A stretch of DNA of 64,000 nucleotides. Source: Chryseobacterium sp. 52 (GTDB lineage: Bacteria; Bacteroidota; Bacteroidia; Flavobacteriales; Weeksellaceae). The notes under the pieces were generated by a model, which was not told the origin of the DNA, searched no databases, and worked only from the letters and a program-made list of their open reading frames with translations. The DNA is taken from NCBI RefSeq assembly GCF_002754245.1, contig NZ_PEEX01000001.1, positions 2,460,001-2,524,000 of the forward strand, read 5' to 3'. The number at the start of each line of letters is the position of its first letter. The stretch's first letter is position 1. Made by a program: the position numbers and the translations under genes. This document shows positions 34,740 to 42,770 of the stretch, piece by piece.

Positions 34740-35075
34740 AATCTTTTTTACCACAAAAGGCACAAAAATTTTTTGAGCGCTTTGTTTTTTTTAAAAATTA
34801 AATACATTACGCATAGAAAGTACACCTAAGTTTCTATAAAAATCTTTGATTTTCATTGAATGACAGCACCTCTTATATTCAATAGGAACGGGCTTTAGCC
34901 CGTTTAACCAAAACAGCAATTTCCTTCGGCTTTAGCCAAAATCTAAAAACTCCTATTTTCAATAATGATATTTCTATCCGGGAAATATTGAACCCTAATA
35001 TAAATCTTTCTACAGCCACAAAAACCACAAAAATTTTTGAAACACTTTAGTTTTTATGAAAATCTTTAATTTTTA
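34740..35075. repeat. Inverted relative of the ~260-base repeat unit
   Basis: Read on the minus strand this contains the same landmarks as the array at 29.9-31.0 kb: CGGGCTAAAGCCCG (34889-34902), GGCTAAAGCCGAAGG, the AAGAGGTGCTGTCA stretch and the CACAAAAGG end sequences. With the upstream array it forms an inverted pair flanking holA to trxB (about 3.7 kb). It holds no gene and accounts for most of the 34673-35149 gap. Confidence 0.82.
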
Positions 35076-35138
35076 TATCATTGATTTATAGTTTTTTAAT
35101 CTTACTTACAATTTATTTTAATCATTTTTAGAAATTAC

Positions 35139-35146
35139 TATATTTG
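35139..35146 (+). promoter_or_regulatory. Predicted -7 box for the acyltransferase gene
   Basis: TATATTTG matches TAnnTTTG. ATG 35150 lies only 3 bases downstream, so the start codon would be at or near the transcription start and the message leaderless. Confidence 0.6.
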
Positions 35147-35149
35147 CGG

Positions 35150-36184
35150 ATGCACCAGTCTCACATCAATAGTCTAAGGGGGATTGCCATTCTCATGGTA
35201 ATCTTAGTCCACGTTTCCTCATTGTTTACCTTTACAACGCGATTTGAAACCACTTTTTTTTACTATGGAAAAATGGGTGTGCAGCTCTTTTTTGTAGCGT
35301 CGGCTTACACATTATGTCTTTCGGCTGACCACAGAAAAGATGAATCTAATCCGACTCTTAACTTTTATATAAGACGCTACTTCAGAATATTTCCCATTTA
35401 CTATTTTGGAATTGTCCTCTATCTCATTCTTCACATAGTACAGGGTTCTGCGGGTGCCTACACTTTAAAGAATATATTTTTAAACATATTACTTATACAT
35501 GGCCTTGTACCCGCGGCCAATGAAAGTATAGTTCATGGAGGATGGTCGATAGGGGCGGAAATGATTTTTTATCTGATATTTCCTTTTCTTTTCAAGTTTA
35601 TGAAGTCGGGGAAGCCTGTTTTAAAGGGATTGGTTATTATAATTTTGGGGCAGGTACTATTAATGTTGATTTCAAAAAGGATTTTCATTCCGTTTGAATA
35701 TAGATATACGAGCATCTTTAATCAAATTTCTGTATTTGTTATTGGAATTTTATTTTACCTCAAAAAAGATTATTTTTCAAACGTTAAAGGTGCTGTAGTG
35801 GGTTTTGTGTTATTTACTGTATCATCATTTTCACTGATGTATTTTGAAGTGGAATATCAGCATATTCTCATTCCCATTTTATCGGCTATTGCTTTCTGCT
35901 GTTTATTTTTAATTGTAGAAAAATCTAAAATAATAAATAATAAAATCTTTCAGAAAATAGGTGAAAAATCCTATTCTATTTATGTTATACACTTTGTTTT
36001 TACTTTATATATTTTGCCTAAGATGAACGGGTATTTTTTGTTTATTATAGCATATTTATCGGTTGTGGTACTATCATATCTTATCTCTATTGTCCTTAAT
36101 AAGTGGTTAGAAAAGCCATTTATTAAGCTCGGACATGAGGTGATTGATATTTTGGACAATAAAGAATCAAAGGTAGTGTCCTGA
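35150..36184 (+). CDS. Acyltransferase 3 family membrane protein (OafA/YrhL-like)
   Basis: A 344-residue integral membrane acyltransferase with about ten hydrophobic segments. The N terminus carries SLRGIAILMVILVHVSS, with the conserved Arg10 and His21 of the family. Members O-acetylate surface glycans, but no polysaccharide genes lie nearby to fix the substrate. I choose ATG 35150 because the TTG two codons earlier overlaps the -7 promoter box. Confidence 0.85.
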   Translation: MHQSHINSLRGIAILMVILVHVSSLFTFTTRFETTFFYYGKMGVQLFFVASAYTLCLSADHRKDESNPTLNFYIRRYFRIFPIYYFGIVLYLILHIVQGSAGAYTLKNIFLNILLIHGLVPAANESIVHGGWSIGAEMIFYLIFPFLFKFMKSGKPVLKGLVIIILGQVLLMLISKRIFIPFEYRYTSIFNQISVFVIGILFYLKKDYFSNVKGAVVGFVLFTVSSFSLMYFEVEYQHILIPILSAIAFCCLFLIVEKSKIINNKIFQKIGEKSYSIYVIHFVFTLYILPKMNGYFLFIIAYLSVVVLSYLISIVLNKWLEKPFIKLGHEVIDILDNKESKVVS

Positions 36185-36294
36185 TCAGCTGTTTTCGCTG
36201 TAAATTTATATGTAGTGTGCCCTTTTTTTATTTGTGAAAAAGATCTTTGTACTTCAATGAAAAAAACTAAATTTATCTTCCAATCAAAAACATC

Positions 36295-36516
36295 ATGCAC
36301 AACAAAATCATAAAAATAAAACACGTCACAGGAACCTACACTATTGATATTCCAGAGGGAAGACTGAACGAAATGCAAAGCCAGCTGGACAAATGCCTGA
36401 ACGATGAGCAAGGGGCCATTGTGGTGAAAGGAGAAAATGGAGATCAGTTTGTGTATCCGTCGAATTTTCTAAAAAACAGTTTCATTTCCATAGTAGACAG
36501 GGAAGATGCTAAGTAA
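36295..36516 (+). CDS. Small hypothetical protein (73 residues)
   Basis: Begins MHNKIIKIKHVTGTYTIDIP and is predicted soluble with alternating beta strands (TGTYTIDI, GAIVVKGENGDQFVYPSNFLKN). The ATG is preceded by AT-rich DNA, and codon use is like its neighbours. I do not recognise a family. It lies between the acyltransferase and the tRNA gene, just outside the integrative element. Confidence 0.55.
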   Translation: MHNKIIKIKHVTGTYTIDIPEGRLNEMQSQLDKCLNDEQGAIVVKGENGDQFVYPSNFLKNSFISIVDREDAK

Positions 36517-36657
36517 TTCCGGACAGAACAATAGTCAAAGACTACATTTTTATTTCTGGAACGTAATATTGGACATATGTTTTAAAGAAATTATTGAAAA
36601 TAATTCCCCTGATTTTAAGTCTATTATTAAGTTTCGTTAAAATTTATCCCACAAAAG

Positions 36658-36689
36658 TTTTGCAGAAATATAAAATCGTTTTATATTTG
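36658..36689 (+). promoter_or_regulatory. Predicted promoter of tRNA-Ser
   Basis: TTTTG (36658-36662) and TATATTTG (36682-36689) fit the -33 and -7 elements with a 19-base spacer, one of the best matches in the window. The mature tRNA starts 34 bases downstream. Confidence 0.75.
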
Positions 36690-36722
36690 CACCACTGAAA
36701 ACAACGGTATAGCCGTTATTCA

Positions 36723-36807
36723 GGAGAGATGGCAGAGTGGTCGATTGCGATAGTCTTGAAAACTATTGACTGTAACAGGTCCGGGGGTTCGAATCCCTCT
36801 CTCTCCG
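36723..36807 (+). tRNA. tRNA-Ser (anticodon UGA)
   Basis: An 85-base class II tRNA. Acceptor arms GGAGAGA and TCTCTCC pair fully with discriminator G. The anticodon stem ATAGT/ACTAT holds loop CTTGAAA, giving anticodon TGA. The T arm contains GGTTCGAATCC, and the long variable arm is typical of serine. No CCA is encoded. Its 3' end is the attachment site of the adjacent integrative element. Confidence 0.96.
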
Positions 36808-36861
36808 CTAAAAAGCACCGATTGTAATGATCCATTTACCAGTCGGACTTTCAAGAGAATT

Positions 36862-36880
36862 TGTGGCAATATCGTGGCAC
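36862..36880. repeat. att-region direct repeat, copy 1
   Basis: TGTGGCAATATCGTGGCAC, nearly identical to 37078-37096 (18 of 19 bases). Both are between the tRNA and the integrase, where recombinase arm-type sites are expected. Confidence 0.65.
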
Positions 36881-36930
36881 CACTTCTTTTGAAAGGGAGA
36901 AATCAAGCTTTAAAGCGGTTTTATGAGGTA

Positions 36931-36955
36931 AGGTTCACATCCCGCCCTCTCCGCT
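36931..36955. repeat. Partial tRNA-Ser 3'-end remnant
   Basis: GGTTCACATCCCGCCCTCTC and CGCT match the T-arm and acceptor end of the tRNA at 36807 at about 20 of 24 positions. This is either a trace of an earlier integration or part of the element's own attachment region. Confidence 0.6.
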
Positions 36956-36999
36956 GAGAAGTAAGAGAAATCTCTGAAAAGTGCTTAAAAATCTATTTA

Positions 37000-37033
37000 A
37001 ACCTGCAATTTTTACAAATTGCAGGTTTTTTGT
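37000..37033 (+). terminator. Terminator between att region and integrase
   Basis: AACCTGCAATTT and AAATTGCAGGTT form a perfect 12-base stem with a TTAC loop and a T-rich tail. It would separate tRNA transcription from the integrase gene. Confidence 0.85.
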
Positions 37034-37077
37034 TTTTTTGGCCTATCGCTAAAATTTTCAAAAATGCTCAAAATCTA

Positions 37078-37121
37078 TGTGGCAATTTCGTGGCACTTTT
37101 AAATTTCAAAAAAAAGTGCCA
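37078..37121. repeat. att-region direct repeat, copy 2, with adjoining inverted repeat
   Basis: TGTGGCAATTTCGTGGCAC (37078-37096) repeats 36862-36880. Its right part, TGGCACTTTT (37091-37100), is also complementary to AAAAGTGCCA (37112-37121). The cluster of GTGGCA sites suggests integrase or excisionase binding. Confidence 0.6.
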
Positions 37122-37227
37122 TAGAATTTGATTTAACTATCTGTAAATCAACTTGTAAAACAGGTTTACGACTTGACTGAGAACGACTTTAATTCGACAT
37201 TTATAAACTTTTTAAAATTGTTGAATT

Positions 37228-38622
37228 ATGCTGGAAAACAGTTATGGGCTAACCTTCTTTTTGAAGAGCCCGAAAAAGAAATCTGATATGATCAGATACA
37301 TTTATGTAAGAGTTACCGTTGATGGGATCCCAAAAGAAACTTCAACTAAAAGAAAATGGGATGCGCGCAGATGGGATCAGAGTTTTGAAAGAGCAACGGG
37401 CAGTAAAGAAGATGCCCGGGGGATTAATTTTTTCCTTGATTCATTAGTCACCAATATCAGTAACTATAAAACTGGACTGATCAATGAAGGGAAAACAATC
37501 ACGTCACTTCGGATTATTGATTTTGTTAAAGGAAATAATTCCTCAAAATCCAAACTCCTGGAGGAATTTCAGGAGCATAATGATGAAATGTTTGCCTTGG
37601 TTCCTCAAGAATACGCAAAAGGCACCCATACCCGTTTTGTAACTGCAAGATCGCATGTGGAGGAATTTATTCTTTTCAAGTATCAAAAAGACGATCTTGA
37701 ATTTCGGGAACTCAATTATGAATTTATCAAAGATTATGAACTGTATTTAAAGACGATACGAAAATGTGCTAATAATACAACATTGAAGTATATCAGCAAC
37801 TTAAAAAAGATCGTTCTTCGAGCCATTGCCAAAGAAATCATCCCCAAAAACCCTTTTACACTGTTCAAAGGAAAACAGACGAAAATCAAAAAGAAACCAC
37901 TAACCAAAGTAGAGCTGCACAGTCTTGAAAACAAAGAATTTTCGACAGACAGGCTTTCTACGATACGTGATGTATTTGTTTTCCAATGCTACACCGGTCT
38001 TGCCTATATAGATGCTTATCAGTTAAAAAAAATTGATATCAAGGAAGGGAGTGACGGGAAGTTGTGGATTATGAGCAACAGACAAAAATCAAAATCCAGT
38101 ACTGATATTCCTCTTTTGCCAAAGGCTTTGGAAATTATGGAAAAGTATAAAGATCATCCTGTATGCATTTCCAGAGGGTCGGTATTGCCCGTAAAGTCTA
38201 ATCAGAAGATGAATGAATATCTCAAAGAAATTGCCTCGCTCTGTCATATCAACAATGAACTGAATACCCACAAAGCGAGGCGTACTTTTGCCAGTACCAT
38301 TACCCTTAATAACGGGGTGCCGATTCATGTTGTCAAGGAAATGCTCGGACACCATTCGGTCAGACAGACTGAAGATTATGCGATTACCGAGCAGGAGACC
38401 GTCAGCAGGGAAATGCTTGAACTTAAAGACAGGCTTTCCTTACCCTTAAAGAAGAAAGATCAAGGGGATTATCCTGACTTGTTACAACAGCTTGAAGATG
38501 AGCTGGCAGACTTAAAGCAATGTCACACAGCAAAAGAAAAAAGCGGATTTGAGGAAAAATTTGCTCAGTTTGAAAATAAGCTAAAAAGGTTTAAGGAGGG
38601 TGCGACCTCCGGTTTAATATGA
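37228..38622 (+). CDS. int: Tyrosine recombinase (integrase) of the element
   Basis: Site-specific recombinase expected to insert and excise the element at tRNA-Ser. The 464 residues have an N-terminal arm-binding region, a SAM-like core-binding domain (about 120-215) and the catalytic domain. Visible catalytic residues are His348 and Arg351 (HKARRTFA), the GHH of LGHHSVRQTEDYAI, and Tyr384 as nucleophile. The usual first Arg is replaced: the motif reads YTGLAYID instead of TGLRxxD, as in the IntDOT-related group of Bacteroidetes. A coiled, acidic C-terminal tail of about 60 residues extends beyond the core. It faces convergent small genes across a hairpin. Confidence 0.93.
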   Translation: MLENSYGLTFFLKSPKKKSDMIRYIYVRVTVDGIPKETSTKRKWDARRWDQSFERATGSKEDARGINFFLDSLVTNISNYKTGLINEGKTITSLRIIDFVKGNNSSKSKLLEEFQEHNDEMFALVPQEYAKGTHTRFVTARSHVEEFILFKYQKDDLEFRELNYEFIKDYELYLKTIRKCANNTTLKYISNLKKIVLRAIAKEIIPKNPFTLFKGKQTKIKKKPLTKVELHSLENKEFSTDRLSTIRDVFVFQCYTGLAYIDAYQLKKIDIKEGSDGKLWIMSNRQKSKSSTDIPLLPKALEIMEKYKDHPVCISRGSVLPVKSNQKMNEYLKEIASLCHINNELNTHKARRTFASTITLNNGVPIHVVKEMLGHHSVRQTEDYAITEQETVSREMLELKDRLSLPLKKKDQGDYPDLLQQLEDELADLKQCHTAKEKSGFEEKFAQFENKLKRFKEGATSGLI

Positions 38623-38630
38623 GAAAGATG

Positions 38631-38662
38631 ATGGCGGGTAACTGAATGAAGTTACCCGCCAT
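38631..38662. terminator. Hairpin between convergent int and HTH genes
   Basis: ATGGCGGGTAAC and GTTACCCGCCAT form a perfect 12-base stem around an 8-base loop. There is no T run downstream on the plus strand, though the minus strand has a short one, so it may end transcription in both directions weakly. Confidence 0.6.
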
Positions 38663-38693
38663 ACAAAAACAAGACTATACCTTAATAAAACTG

Positions 38694-38993
38694 TTAGAAA
38701 ATTAAAAATTCAACCGTACTGCGAAAGCCGGGATGGTAGGATGGGGTATATCTTATATAACCAAAATCCTGGATCTGCTTAAAGTACTTGTGATAGGTGG
38801 GGGCGGTGTTGATATGAGATAGGGCCATCAGCTTGCTTCGGCTTACCCTAATGGTTCTTTGTGCATTCTGCATATGGGCAAGATGGATGAGGGCCAACAG
38901 CAATGACAGATGCCAGACATTGAGCCTTGAATCGTTTACTGCAATTTTTAAAAACAACAGCCAAAACGTAGTGCTATCTGCTTTCATTTCCAA
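38694..38993 (-). CDS. Winged-helix-like small protein of Bacteroidetes elements
   Basis: A 99-residue protein with a predicted helix-turn-helix: VSRSKLMALSHINTAPTYHKYFKQ followed by FGYIRYTPSYHP, a wing-like hairpin seen in conserved element proteins. The N-terminal half is helical (HLSLLLALIHLAHM). No biochemical role is known; regulation of transfer or replication is likely. Its first 20 bases overlap the end of the HTH gene upstream, so the pair is coupled. Confidence 0.65.
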   Translation of the reverse strand: MEMKADSTTFWLLFLKIAVNDSRLNVWHLSLLLALIHLAHMQNAQRTIRVSRSKLMALSHINTAPTYHKYFKQIQDFGYIRYTPSYHPGFRSTVEFLIF

Positions 38994-39246
38994 ATAGTTT
39001 TAGCAGATCGGTTCTGCTGTAATAATATGATCCCATCACTTTGCGGTAACGGATTTTCCCACTGATGCGAATATTCTGGAGTGTTGCAGGCGAGATATCC
39101 AGAATGCGGCGAATGGACTTGCTTCTAAGCCATTCCTGTATTTCTTCTGTAGAATCTGTACTTATTTTTTTGTCGATTATTTTTTCAATATCGTGCAGTA
39201 ACTGCATGCTTAACTGACGTAGATCGTCCTTTGTAACTGGTTCCAT
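38974..39246 (-). CDS. Helix-turn-helix (excisionase-like) protein
   Basis: A 90-residue DNA-binding protein with the MerR/excisionase-type helix-turn-helix common in Bacteroidetes elements: WLRSKSIRRILDISPATLQNIRISGKIRYRKVMGSYYYSRTDLLKLFG. The N-terminal 35 residues are helical. It probably works with the integrase in excision. It is in an operon with the winged-helix gene. A relative with the same layout is at 40931. Confidence 0.82.
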   Translation of the reverse strand: MEPVTKDDLRQLSMQLLHDIEKIIDKKISTDSTEEIQEWLRSKSIRRILDISPATLQNIRISGKIRYRKVMGSYYYSRTDLLKLFGNESR

Positions 39247-39639
39247 TGTATTAGTATCTATAGCGGAGTAAATATATAGGCCGTTATATCTGGCGCCGCC
39301 AATCTGTCTATCCCTGTCTTTTTTTGGCAGTATAAGTCTGCATGATTGTAAGACTTTAAAAAAATAAAGACGGTGAGAAATAATTCATGCTCATCATGTT
39401 GAAAAACAAATCATTGAAGTTCCTTAATTTGTAAAATTTGTGAGTAGGGGTAAGGTTTTATTGAAGATTAGAATTCCGTAAACTATAAGGTTAGGTAATT
39501 GAAATGTAAAAGCTTTAACATATAAGATTTATTAATTATAATTATGTCACAATAATGTGATGTAATTAAAAAAATGATTAAGTTGGACGTTAGGAAATTG
39601 TATTAATAATGATCCTATTGTCTAACTAACGCTTATACC
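39247..39639. other. 393-base regulatory gap between HTH genes and rteC
   Basis: No ORF that I can support. The divergent promoters of the HTH operon and of rteC must lie here. The clearest symmetric site is TCACA-ATAA-TGTGA at 39547-39560, about 80 bases before rteC, a possible operator. The rest is AT-rich sequence without recognised features. Confidence 0.35.
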
Positions 39640-40491
39640 ATGAAAAATTTCTGTAAAAATGTTCAGCTCAAAATTAGAGAAGAAGAGCATAGAATCAGTT
39701 TAGATTCTCCCAACGCGATTGATGAATCGCGCAGTATGGCAATGTTATTAAATGATCTTTTAGGTCAGTTAAAAGAGCAGGTTATGCTCAAGGGCTTTGA
39801 AAATGAACACGAAGAGATCGATTTCTTCAAAAAAATAAAACCCAATGTAATGGGAAAGCTGCTGTTTTATAACAAAGTTTTCCGGATTGAGACCTCTCGT
39901 CCGGTGAGTATGGGAAGTATGTACCAGGCTTTTTATTCCAATGAACTGGTAAAACTGGAGCAAAAATACAATGACCATATCAGTGGTTCGGAGTTTTACC
40001 GATACTATCGGTCAGGAAGTAATAAGCAGGATGCTGAATTTTTTCTGCGTGGAAAAATCGATTTGAATAAAGGGCTAAAGAGCCACGCTTTTGAGTCCGA
40101 TCCTCATTTTTCAACCTACTATGACTATAAAGTTTCCCGAATTATTGAAAATGACCTTCTGTATGAATATCTTCTTTCCCGGATAGATCACGGGCTGGTC
40201 AATATCGGGACGATCAATCTGGAGTCCGGGTATGACACCATCCGTTGGACAGAATCAAAAAATGCATTGATCGAACTCATTTATGGACTTTACGCCAGTG
40301 AATGCATCACCAATGGAAGGGTCGGCATCAGAAAAATAAGTTCTGTTTTTCAGGCCCTTTTCAACATTCAGCTGGGTGATGTCCATCATGCTTTTCACAG
40401 AATGAAAGACCGCCCGGGAAACCGGAGTATTTTTCTGGAGCGTATGAAGCAGTCCCTGGAGCAGTATATGGACAAAGATCTTTATACATAA
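39640..40491 (+). CDS. rteC: RteC family regulator
   Basis: A 283-residue protein of the RteC family, known from CTnDOT as an activator of excision genes. It shows the family arrangement: an N-terminal helical region, DFFKKIKPNVMGKLLFYNKVFRIE, then SEFYRYYRSGSNKQDAEFF, and a C-terminal winged-helix part around LIELIYGLYASECITNGRVGIRKISSVF that probably binds DNA. No RteA/RteB two-component pair is near, so the input signal is unknown. A strong terminator follows. Confidence 0.88.
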   Translation: MKNFCKNVQLKIREEEHRISLDSPNAIDESRSMAMLLNDLLGQLKEQVMLKGFENEHEEIDFFKKIKPNVMGKLLFYNKVFRIETSRPVSMGSMYQAFYSNELVKLEQKYNDHISGSEFYRYYRSGSNKQDAEFFLRGKIDLNKGLKSHAFESDPHFSTYYDYKVSRIIENDLLYEYLLSRIDHGLVNIGTINLESGYDTIRWTESKNALIELIYGLYASECITNGRVGIRKISSVFQALFNIQLGDVHHAFHRMKDRPGNRSIFLERMKQSLEQYMDKDLYT

Positions 40492-40523
40492 AGCGGAATG
40501 TACCTTTCTAACATGACAAAGCT

Positions 40524-40566
40524 AAAGGCAGGGCTGGTATCAAAAATATCAGCCCTGCCTTTTTTA
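40524..40566 (+). terminator. rteC terminator
   Basis: AAAGGCAGGGCTGGTAT and ATATCAGCCCTGCCTTT form a long stem with one G-T pair and an A-rich loop, followed by a T run to 40566. Confidence 0.9.
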
Positions 40567-40746
40567 TTCTCCTTTATATCTGAAGTCTGTTTCTGCCAAG
40601 CTCTACCCATTGGCAATCAAAGTGAGTATCACTTACGATCTATAAACCAGGCTAGATAAGGCCTGATTAATCCGATAAGGCTTCCTTTCGGCTCATTATT
40701 CCTGGGAATGTGGATATTTTTTTCAAAAAAAGATGCAATTCAATTG

Positions 40747-40763
40747 GTATTGCTTGGCAATAC
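40747..40763. promoter_or_regulatory. Palindromic operator candidate
   Basis: GTATTGC-TTG-GCAATAC is a perfect 7-base palindrome with a 3-base centre, 53 bases before a small ORF and its HTH neighbour. Autoregulation by the HTH protein at 40931 would be natural. It could also be a small RNA hairpin. Confidence 0.45.
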
Positions 40764-40815
40764 ATGTCAGATGGACTTACCCAAATTTGTAGGAAACTAA
40801 TTTAATTCACTAATC

Positions 40816-40941
40816 ATGGAAACTATTGAATTGCAAAACATCTTTAGGTTTGGACGTGTATTAAGAAAAGACCTTTTAAGAAACCCTGAAATTTTAGCCG
40901 GTACGATCATTCATCTTAAATGCCAGGATCATGGAAATTGA
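40816..40941 (+). CDS. Small basic protein (41 residues)
   Basis: Starts METIELQNIFRFGRVLRKDL and ends in KCQDHGN. It is basic and partly helical. Its last 11 bases overlap the ATG of the HTH gene (ATGGAAATTGA), a typical coupling arrangement, which is the main reason for calling it real. I do not recognise a family. Confidence 0.5.
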   Translation: METIELQNIFRFGRVLRKDLLRNPEILAGTIIHLKCQDHGN

Positions 40942-41245
40942 TAAAATGGAATTTACCTTTTGGATGAAAAGGATTATGGAACGCTTTGACGTTCTGAGCG
41001 ATCAGCTGGATTCGGGCATCAGGCAGAAAAAATCAATAGATGGGGACGAGCTCCTGGACAATCAGGACGTTTTGCAGATGCTAAAAATAAGCTCCCGCTC
41101 CCTGCAACGGTACCGTACATCGGGAAGGCTTCCCTATTGTACGATCAGTGGCAAACTCTATTACAAATCTTCTGATGTGCACCACTTTATCCGGAGCAGC
41201 TTTTCCAATTCTTTTGAAAAATTCAGGACACCCAGAGACAAATAA
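40931..41245 (+). CDS. Helix-turn-helix domain protein of the element
   Basis: A 104-residue protein with helical N terminus (MEFTFWMKRIMERFDVLSDQL) and a MerR/excisionase-type DNA-binding part: LLDNQDVLQMLKISSRSLQRYRTSGRLPYCTISGKLYYKSSDVHHFI. Such proteins are encoded upstream of mobilisation or replication genes in Bacteroidetes elements and probably control them. It overlaps the 41-codon ORF and precedes the DUF3945 gene. Confidence 0.82.
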   Translation: MEIDKMEFTFWMKRIMERFDVLSDQLDSGIRQKKSIDGDELLDNQDVLQMLKISSRSLQRYRTSGRLPYCTISGKLYYKSSDVHHFIRSSFSNSFEKFRTPRDK

Positions 41246-41321
41246 TACCTCTGGAAGACAGATAGGGGTTCACAGGTCGGGGCACTTTTACATTTGAGAT
41301 CAAATCGTAAAAGCAAAAACA

Positions 41322-42770
41322 ATGAGTGAAACACTGACCCCAACCAAGGAAAGTCCGGACCAGCTGTCTGACATTCTGCTGGTACTCAATAAGAAAAAAA
41401 TGAAGATTGAGGCCGTTACAGGCATTGGAGGCAATGGTGGACTGGAAACTGTTACCCCTGACAAGAAAAACGAGAACCAGTTTATGAAAGTTGATAAACA
41501 TGGCGATTTGTTTTCCAACTTCTTTTCCAATTTTCTAAGCCAGCTTAAAAATCCAACCCACTTTTCTTTTTTCAAAGTCCCTTTTTCATTGGCTGCTCAT
41601 GCAGCTGATGAGCTCCAGTCTGCCATTGACAGGCCTTCAGAGGAAGGGAAAGAGGTTCTGTCCAAATACCAAGTAAATGCTGAGATACAGCAAGAAAATA
41701 AACCACAAAATCAACAGAGTATGGAAACCACACCAAGTACACCGGAAACAGGCGAATACCGCTACAAAGCAGAAGATATTGACTGGGCAACCATGTCCAA
41801 TTTAGGACTGAGCCAGGAAAAACTCGAGAAAATGAAAATCCTTGACCCATTGTTAAAAGGATACAAGACGAATGAACTGGTACCGGTAAGCCTCAACCTG
41901 GGCACTGCCATTACCCGTATGGATGCAAGATTGTCGCTACAGCAAAACGATGATGGAAAAGTTGTCGTTGCCATTCACGGTATTCGTAAAGAGCCCAATC
42001 TGAACTATAAATTCTTTGGCCACGAGTTTTCCAAAGAAGACAAGGAAAATTTGCTTAAAACCGGAAATATGGGCCGTATTGTCGATCTCGAGAATCATAA
42101 GACGGGGGATAAAATCCCTTCAATCGTCAGTGTCGACAGGCTGACCAATGAACTCATCGCGCTTAGGGCAGATAAAATAAAAATTCCTGATGAAATCAAA
42201 GGCGTTAAACTCACTGAGGAGCAATATCAAACCCTAAGTGAAGGCAAGGCTCTTTATCTGGAAGGCATGATTTCGAAAAAAGGGGATCCTTTTAATGCCA
42301 GTGTTCAGTTTAATGCCGATAAACGGTATGTAGAGTTCTTATTTGAGAATGGCATCAACAACAAGCTGCATCAGAACCAGAACCAGAACCAGAGCCAGGA
42401 GGCCTCAAGGGTTTTCAGAGGGAAAGAGCTCAATGATGACCAATATCAAAAATTCAAAGAAGGACAGACTGTTTATGTAGACGGGCTTTTAGATGGCAAG
42501 GGCAAAGAATACAAAGGCTATATTACGTTGAATAAAGAGACCGGTAAAACAGACTTTGCATTTAAAAATCCCAATAGCCTTAAAGAAGGAGCCAAGCCTG
42601 CTGAAGAGCATAAAACACAGACTGCCGTCAACTCGGAGGGAAAAACCAATGAGGCTACAAAAAACATCAGTGAGCCTTTGAAATCGGGACAAAAAGATCC
42701 GGATAGTCTGAACCAGAAACAGGAGCAAAAGCCTGCTAAAGCGAAACAACCTAGAAACCGAATAGGATGA
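41322..42770 (+). CDS. DUF4099/DUF3945 domain protein of conjugative elements
   Basis: A 482-residue soluble protein. Residues about 1-140 are variable; 145-280 match the DUF4099-like part (YRYKAEDIDWATMSNLGLSQEKL through RIVDLENHKTGDKIPS). After that come two related repeats of about 55 residues, GVKLTEEQYQTLSEGKALYL and GKELNDDQYQKFKEGQTVYV, separated by a Gln/Asn tract encoded by AACCAG units near 42371. The repeats resemble the C-terminal repeat of the adjacent topoisomerase. The C terminus is lysine/glutamine rich and disordered. Its last 4 bases overlap topB. Role unknown, probably DNA-associated. Confidence 0.8.
   Translation: MSETLTPTKESPDQLSDILLVLNKKKMKIEAVTGIGGNGGLETVTPDKKNENQFMKVDKHGDLFSNFFSNFLSQLKNPTHFSFFKVPFSLAAHAADELQSAIDRPSEEGKEVLSKYQVNAEIQQENKPQNQQSMETTPSTPETGEYRYKAEDIDWATMSNLGLSQEKLEKMKILDPLLKGYKTNELVPVSLNLGTAITRMDARLSLQQNDDGKVVVAIHGIRKEPNLNYKFFGHEFSKEDKENLLKTGNMGRIVDLENHKTGDKIPSIVSVDRLTNELIALRADKIKIPDEIKGVKLTEEQYQTLSEGKALYLEGMISKKGDPFNASVQFNADKRYVEFLFENGINNKLHQNQNQNQSQEASRVFRGKELNDDQYQKFKEGQTVYVDGLLDGKGKEYKGYITLNKETGKTDFAFKNPNSLKEGAKPAEEHKTQTAVNSEGKTNEATKNISEPLKSGQKDPDSLNQKQEQKPAKAKQPRNRIG

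Noticed and set aside
36766..36957. ORF spanning tRNA-Ser and the att region
   Set aside because: It begins inside the tRNA gene and covers att-like repeats; it has no coding character.
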